This document shows positions 5,073-7,623 of a DNA stretch of 7,623 nt, in pieces. The position numbers and the translations under genes were made by a program. The stretch spans positions 1 to 7,623 of the forward strand of contig JAFXRX010000211.1 of NCBI GenBank assembly GCA_017526045.1, written 5' to 3'. Under the pieces are notes generated by a model. It ran no database searches. It had not been told where the DNA came from and worked only from the letters and a program-made list of their open reading frames with translations. The stretch comes from Opitutales bacterium (GTDB lineage: Bacteria; Verrucomicrobiota; Verrucomicrobiia; Opitutales; Intestinicryptomonadaceae). Numbering within the stretch: the first letter of the stretch is position 1; every line of letters begins with the position of its first letter.

Positions 5073-6902
5073 CTATAAAGTTAGTATGTAAGCTTCAAGG
5101 GCTTTTAGATCTTCGTCCGTGAGGTCTTTGGTGTCGCCGTGGAGATTGTCTTTATTGAAGTGTTTGAGCATGTCGAAAATCGTCTTTGCCCTGCCGTCGT
5201 AAAGGTAGGGCGCGGATCTCCAAACTTCGCGCAGCGTCGGCGTGTCGAACTTTCTGCCCACGTCGGGGCCTTCCGCGGTTTTTAAATCGTGGAACTTCAT
5301 GTCCGTAAAATATTCGCCCTTGTGGCAGTGGATGCAGCCCGCGCTTTCAAAAAGCGTCTGCCCGTATGCCGCCTCGTCGGAGAGCTCCCCGTTTGGCGCG
5401 TAGGGGCTCGGCACGGGCTTCAGGCGTTTCATAAATTCGTCCACGCACTGCGCGTCCTCTTCGCTCCTTTCGACAAACTGTATGTAGATAAGCCCCGCGC
5501 GCACGCATGTTTCGGCGTCTTTGCGCACGCCCGTTATCATTGTCGGCGGGGTGAAGTGCGCAAACAGCATCGACTTTGACTGCTTGGGGTTGCAGATGCC
5601 GTCGTTTACCAAGTCCCAATTCAGGTTGTCCGAGCGAGTTGCGGGGTGGCAGGTCGCGCACGAGAGCCATTGCTGGAAGCACATTCTCGCGTCGTTGAAA
5701 TACAAGTCTCCCATGCGCGGCTTTGTCATGTTCGGGTTGCCGCCGATGTCGATATGCTCCACTTCAAAATCCATGTCCGCATCTACCGTTGCGACGTCGT
5801 CGGAATAGTATTCGGCAACGTACAATTTATTGCCAAACCATGCGGTATTGCGCGGCCCCAAGCCGTCCAAATCGACGCGCGTGCGGATTTCGGAGAGGAA
5901 GTTTAGGTCGTCCTCGATTGCGGGGGCTTTTGGAGCGCGCGGGGCCGCGAGCCGCTCTTTGAGCGCGTCAAGATCTATCATGCTGACTTCGTGCGTGCCC
6001 GCGCTTGCCACAGCCAAAAATTTTTCGTCGGGCGAGATGGCTATCCCCCAGGGGTTTGCCGCGCCAAGAGTGTTTTCGTCGAGCAGGAAGCTTGCGAGCC
6101 GCTTTCTGTTTTTAAGGTCGATTATCGCGACCGCGTTTGTGTTCACCCAGCCCCTTTCAAGCTGCGTCGTGGGCACGTTGAAGCGCGCGAGGACGTAGGT
6201 TGCGTAGGCTGTTTTGCCGTCTTTTGAAATTGCGATGTCCTTGCAGTTTATCGCGCCGTTGGGCAGCTCGATTTTTGCCAGAGTTTTGAGAGTGTCCGCG
6301 TCCAGAACGGAAATCGCGCAGCCTATATTTTCTTCGTAGAGACCGCCTTTTGGCTCGGGCAGGTGGTTTGCGATTACAAGCTCCTTGCCGTCGGGGGTAA
6401 GCTTCATTGCATAGGGCTCGTGCACCGCCTTGCCCGCGGTGGCTTCTTTGCCTGTTTGCGTGTCGATTTTGCGGATTGCGTTTGCGAACTGGTTTGCAAC
6501 GTACGCGAATTTGCCGTCCTGCGATACAGCGGGCGCGGTCGGGAAATGCCCGACTGCCCAGGAGTTGATAAGCTTAAAATTCTTCGCGTCGATTTTGCAG
6601 AGCTTGCCGTTTTCGCCGAGGGTGGTTACGTATAAAATATTGTCGTCTGCGAATTTCACGCCCGAGACTCTCGCGCCGAGCTCGACTTTGCCCGCGGTTT
6701 TGCCGTCTTTTAAAAATATCACGCAGTCGCCCGTCTTGCAGCCGACGGCGACATTCCCGCCTTCGGAAACGGAAATGTATTCGGGGCTCAAATATTCCGC
6801 GCCGTAGTCGATTACATCGCCAAAAAACCTCTCTTCCGCGCCCCAAAGCGGGGGCAGGGCGAGCATTGCAAGGCTTGCGGCTGTTAGAAAAATTTTTTTC
6901 AT
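5073..6902 (-). CDS. Periplasmic YVTN beta-propeller / dihaem cytochrome c peroxidase-like protein
   Basis: This is a 609-residue exported protein. Residues 1 to about 22 are a signal peptide (Lys2-Lys3, hydrophobic core, ending near WGA). Residues of roughly 45-370 hold propeller-type repeats (SQDGKFAYVANQ, TPDGKELVIAN, SKDGKTAYATY, SPDEKFLAVAS). The C-terminal part (about 395-605) has two CXXCH haem-attachment sites, Cys415-Cys418-His419 (CATCH) and Cys523-Cys526-His527 (CIHCH). It also has the CcpA/MauG-type motif TPTLREVWRSAPYLYDGRA around 562-571 and a LNWDLVNDG..NPKQSKSM block known from propeller-cytochrome fusions. Related dihaem proteins reduce peroxide or oxidise a partner protein; here neither substrate nor partner is visible, so the role is open. 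It needs periplasmic haem attachment by a c-type maturation system. It is convergent with fumarase and divergent from the secreted gene at 7179. The start is ATG at 6902, supported by the signal peptide; no Shine-Dalgarno is seen. The protein appears complete. Confidence 0.93.
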   Translation of the reverse strand: MKKIFLTAASLAMLALPPLWGAEERFFGDVIDYGAEYLSPEYISVSEGGNVAVGCKTGDCVIFLKDGKTAGKVELGARVSGVKFADDNILYVTTLGENGKLCKIDAKNFKLINSWAVGHFPTAPAVSQDGKFAYVANQFANAIRKIDTQTGKEATAGKAVHEPYAMKLTPDGKELVIANHLPEPKGGLYEENIGCAISVLDADTLKTLAKIELPNGAINCKDIAISKDGKTAYATYVLARFNVPTTQLERGWVNTNAVAIIDLKNRKRLASFLLDENTLGAANPWGIAISPDEKFLAVASAGTHEVSMIDLDALKERLAAPRAPKAPAIEDDLNFLSEIRTRVDLDGLGPRNTAWFGNKLYVAEYYSDDVATVDADMDFEVEHIDIGGNPNMTKPRMGDLYFNDARMCFQQWLSCATCHPATRSDNLNWDLVNDGICNPKQSKSMLFAHFTPPTMITGVRKDAETCVRAGLIYIQFVERSEEDAQCVDEFMKRLKPVPSPYAPNGELSDEAAYGQTLFESAGCIHCHKGEYFTDMKFHDLKTAEGPDVGRKFDTPTLREVWRSAPYLYDGRAKTIFDMLKHFNKDNLHGDTKDLTDEDLKALEAYILTL

Positions 6903-6919
6903 TTGCTATCTTATAACTT

Positions 6920-6947
6920 TTTATATCGGTGTTTTGCGGCTTGCCAA
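6920..6947 (-). promoter_or_regulatory. Candidate sigma70-type promoter for the propeller-cytochrome gene
   Basis: On the minus strand TTGGCA (plus 6942-6947) and TATAAA (plus 6920-6925) lie 16 bases apart, each one base from consensus. The -10 is about 18 bases before the ATG, so the 5' leader would be very short. The motif GAATGATAC lies seven bases upstream of the -35 on the same strand. Confidence 0.55.
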
Positions 6948-6953
6948 AATCCG

Positions 6954-7034
6954 GTATCATTCATTTTTCGACACCCTTATTAAAAAAAATTTTTTGCGTT
7001 GCAAGAAAAAAAGATTTGACTTTTAGAATGATAC
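6954..7034. promoter_or_regulatory. Paired 9-bp motif GAATGATAC at divergent promoters
   Basis: GTATCATTC at 6954-6962 is the exact inverse of GAATGATAC at 7026-7034. Read in each gene's own direction, both genes have GAATGATAC at the promoter: just upstream of the -35 on the left, and between -35 and -10 on the right. This suggests two sites for one regulator. The 63 bases between them are AT-rich and contain an A8T6 run (6983-6996). Confidence 0.45.
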
Positions 7035-7046
7035 TTAAAATATAAA
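7016..7046 (+). promoter_or_regulatory. Candidate promoter for the right-edge secreted gene
   Basis: TTGACT (7016-7021) is followed after 19 bases by TATAAA (7041-7046); AATATA at a 17-base spacing is an alternative -10. An 8-base inverted repeat (7036-7043 with 7049-7056) overlaps the -10 region. This would give a leader of about 125 bases before ATG 7179, containing the short ORF at 7090. Confidence 0.5.
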
Positions 7047-7089
7047 ACATATTTTAGGTTTGAATTTGTTTATTTGTTCAATTAAATAA

Positions 7090-7155
7090 ATGAAAAAACC
7101 GAAGAATATAACGCAGTTTGCATCGGGGGGATGCGCGGGCTGCAATACATACTGA
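7090..7155 (+). CDS. Possible 21-codon leader ORF with CxxC
   Basis: An ATG at 7090 opens 21 codons that end at TGA 7153-7155, 23 bases before the next ATG. The peptide starts MKKPKN and ends GGCAGCNTY, with two Cys in a CxxC arrangement. It lies inside the presumed leader of the secreted gene and overlaps short complementary segments. It could be a leader peptide, a small Cys-containing peptide or chance. No ribosome binding site is evident (AT-rich upstream sequence). I do not recognise the peptide. Confidence 0.25.
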   Translation: MKKPKNITQFASGGCAGCNTY

Positions 7156-7162
7156 ACTTGCA
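7117..7162 (+). promoter_or_regulatory. Alternative pairing segments in the leader
   Basis: TTGCA (7118-7122) can pair with TGCAA (7141-7145), and TGCAA can instead pair with TTGCA (7158-7162). A separate GCATC/GATGC hairpin (7120-7124 with 7130-7134, G5 loop) overlaps the first segment. This is an arrangement of mutually exclusive short stems over the short ORF. The stems are only five bases long, so this is a weak call. Confidence 0.25.
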
Positions 7163-7178
7163 AAACTCGAAAGGTTTT

Positions 7179-7623
7179 ATGATTAAAAAGTTTCTATTCG
7201 TTTTTACGGCGGCTGCGCTGTTTTGCGGCACGTCGCTTGCGGCTGTCTCGATTACCGAGGCCGACGCCCAGAACGCGGCGCGGCAGATGTTCGACAAGAA
7301 GGCGACGTTTGCCGAAACATATAAGGATTTTTACGACAAGTTCGCAAAATTCAGAGCCGAGCAGGAAAGCATTATAAAGAAGGCGGGCACCGACTACGGC
7401 TCGTGGCGCAAAATCCGCCAGAAGGACGGCACGTACGTCTTCACAAGAACCATAAGCGCGAAGAAGAACATTCAAACGGGTGTTTCTTTCAACTTCCCGG
7501 GCTATGCCGAAATTTTCTTCAACGGCGAGAAGGTCGGCGAGAACAAGCAGAGAAACCAGACGCGCTTAAAGTATTTGGTTTTGAATTTAAAGAAGGGCGA
7601 AAACGTCCTTGAAATGCGCACCA
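7179..7623 (+). CDS. Secreted protein of unknown function, N-terminal part
   Basis: The frame is open from ATG 7179 to the right edge, giving 148 complete codons. GAAAGG four bases upstream of the ATG is the best ribosome-site match in the window. Residues 1 to about 22 form a Sec signal peptide (MIKKFLFVF..., ending near SLAA). Residues of about 27-70 are charged and probably helical (QMFDKKATFAETYKDFY, KFRAEQESIIKKAG). After about residue 75 the pattern becomes beta-rich: YVFTRTI, VSFNFPGYAEIFFNGEKVGEN and YLVLNLKKGENVLEMRT. The last two resemble the FNG-K-V ... L-K-GEN-L strand pairs of jelly-roll, galactose-binding-like modules in secreted glycan-degrading proteins. That is a resemblance, not an identification. 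The gene is divergent from the propeller-cytochrome and shares the GAATGATAC motif with it. The missing C-terminus would decide its function. Confidence 0.8.
   Translation, partial: MIKKFLFVFTAAALFCGTSLAAVSITEADAQNAARQMFDKKATFAETYKDFYDKFAKFRAEQESIIKKAGTDYGSWRKIRQKDGTYVFTRTISAKKNIQTGVSFNFPGYAEIFFNGEKVGENKQRNQTRLKYLVLNLKKGENVLEMRT

Noticed and set aside
4580..5122. Small open frames in the intergenic island (minus 4580-4798, minus 4777-5034, plus 4886-5122)
   Set aside because: They run through palindromes and terminators, have low-complexity Phe/Lys/Cys-rich products, no ribosome site and no known motif; the last overlaps the end of the cytochrome gene in antisense.

Overview
The window looks like chromosomal DNA of a Gram-negative bacterium. 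Three of its proteins have Sec-type signal peptides, one of them carries two c-type haem sites, and coding DNA is fairly GC-rich while intergenic DNA is strongly AT-rich. The starts lack clear Shine-Dalgarno sequences. A secreted GH92 glycosidase plus a YVTN-propeller/dihaem cytochrome fits the PVC group (Verrucomicrobia or relatives, possibly gut-associated). This placement is an inference from gene content, not from a marker gene.

Layout: (1) 1-362, 3' end of a FabF-type ketoacyl-ACP synthase, closed by a clear intrinsic terminator (376-410). (2) 467-2677, a secreted GH92 alpha-mannosidase-like enzyme, standing alone. (3) 2758-4377, a full-length FumA-type class I fumarase with all three Fe-S cysteines. 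(4) 4378-5072, a 695-base gap between the convergent fumarase and cytochrome genes. It has no credible gene but is packed with nested inverted repeats, a duplicated 26-mer, four tiny GC-GNA-GC-type hairpins and terminators for both strands. (5) 5073-6902 on the minus strand, a periplasmic YVTN beta-propeller fused to a dihaem CcpA/MauG-like domain. (6) 6903-7178, a divergent promoter region with a 9-base motif (GAATGATAC) placed once at each promoter, followed by a possible 21-codon leader ORF. (7) 7179-7623, the start of a secreted protein of unknown function that runs off the right edge.

The genes do not form one pathway: fatty-acid synthesis, glycan breakdown, the TCA cycle and periplasmic haem chemistry sit side by side as separate units. 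Only the last two genes look co-regulated, through the shared divergent control region. The least ordinary parts are the hairpin island at 4374-5040, which resembles a REP/BIME-like or MITE-like mosaic, and the divergent region with its paired motif and three-segment leader. The enzymes themselves belong to known families, although the GH92 protein departs from familiar members at substrate-binding motifs.
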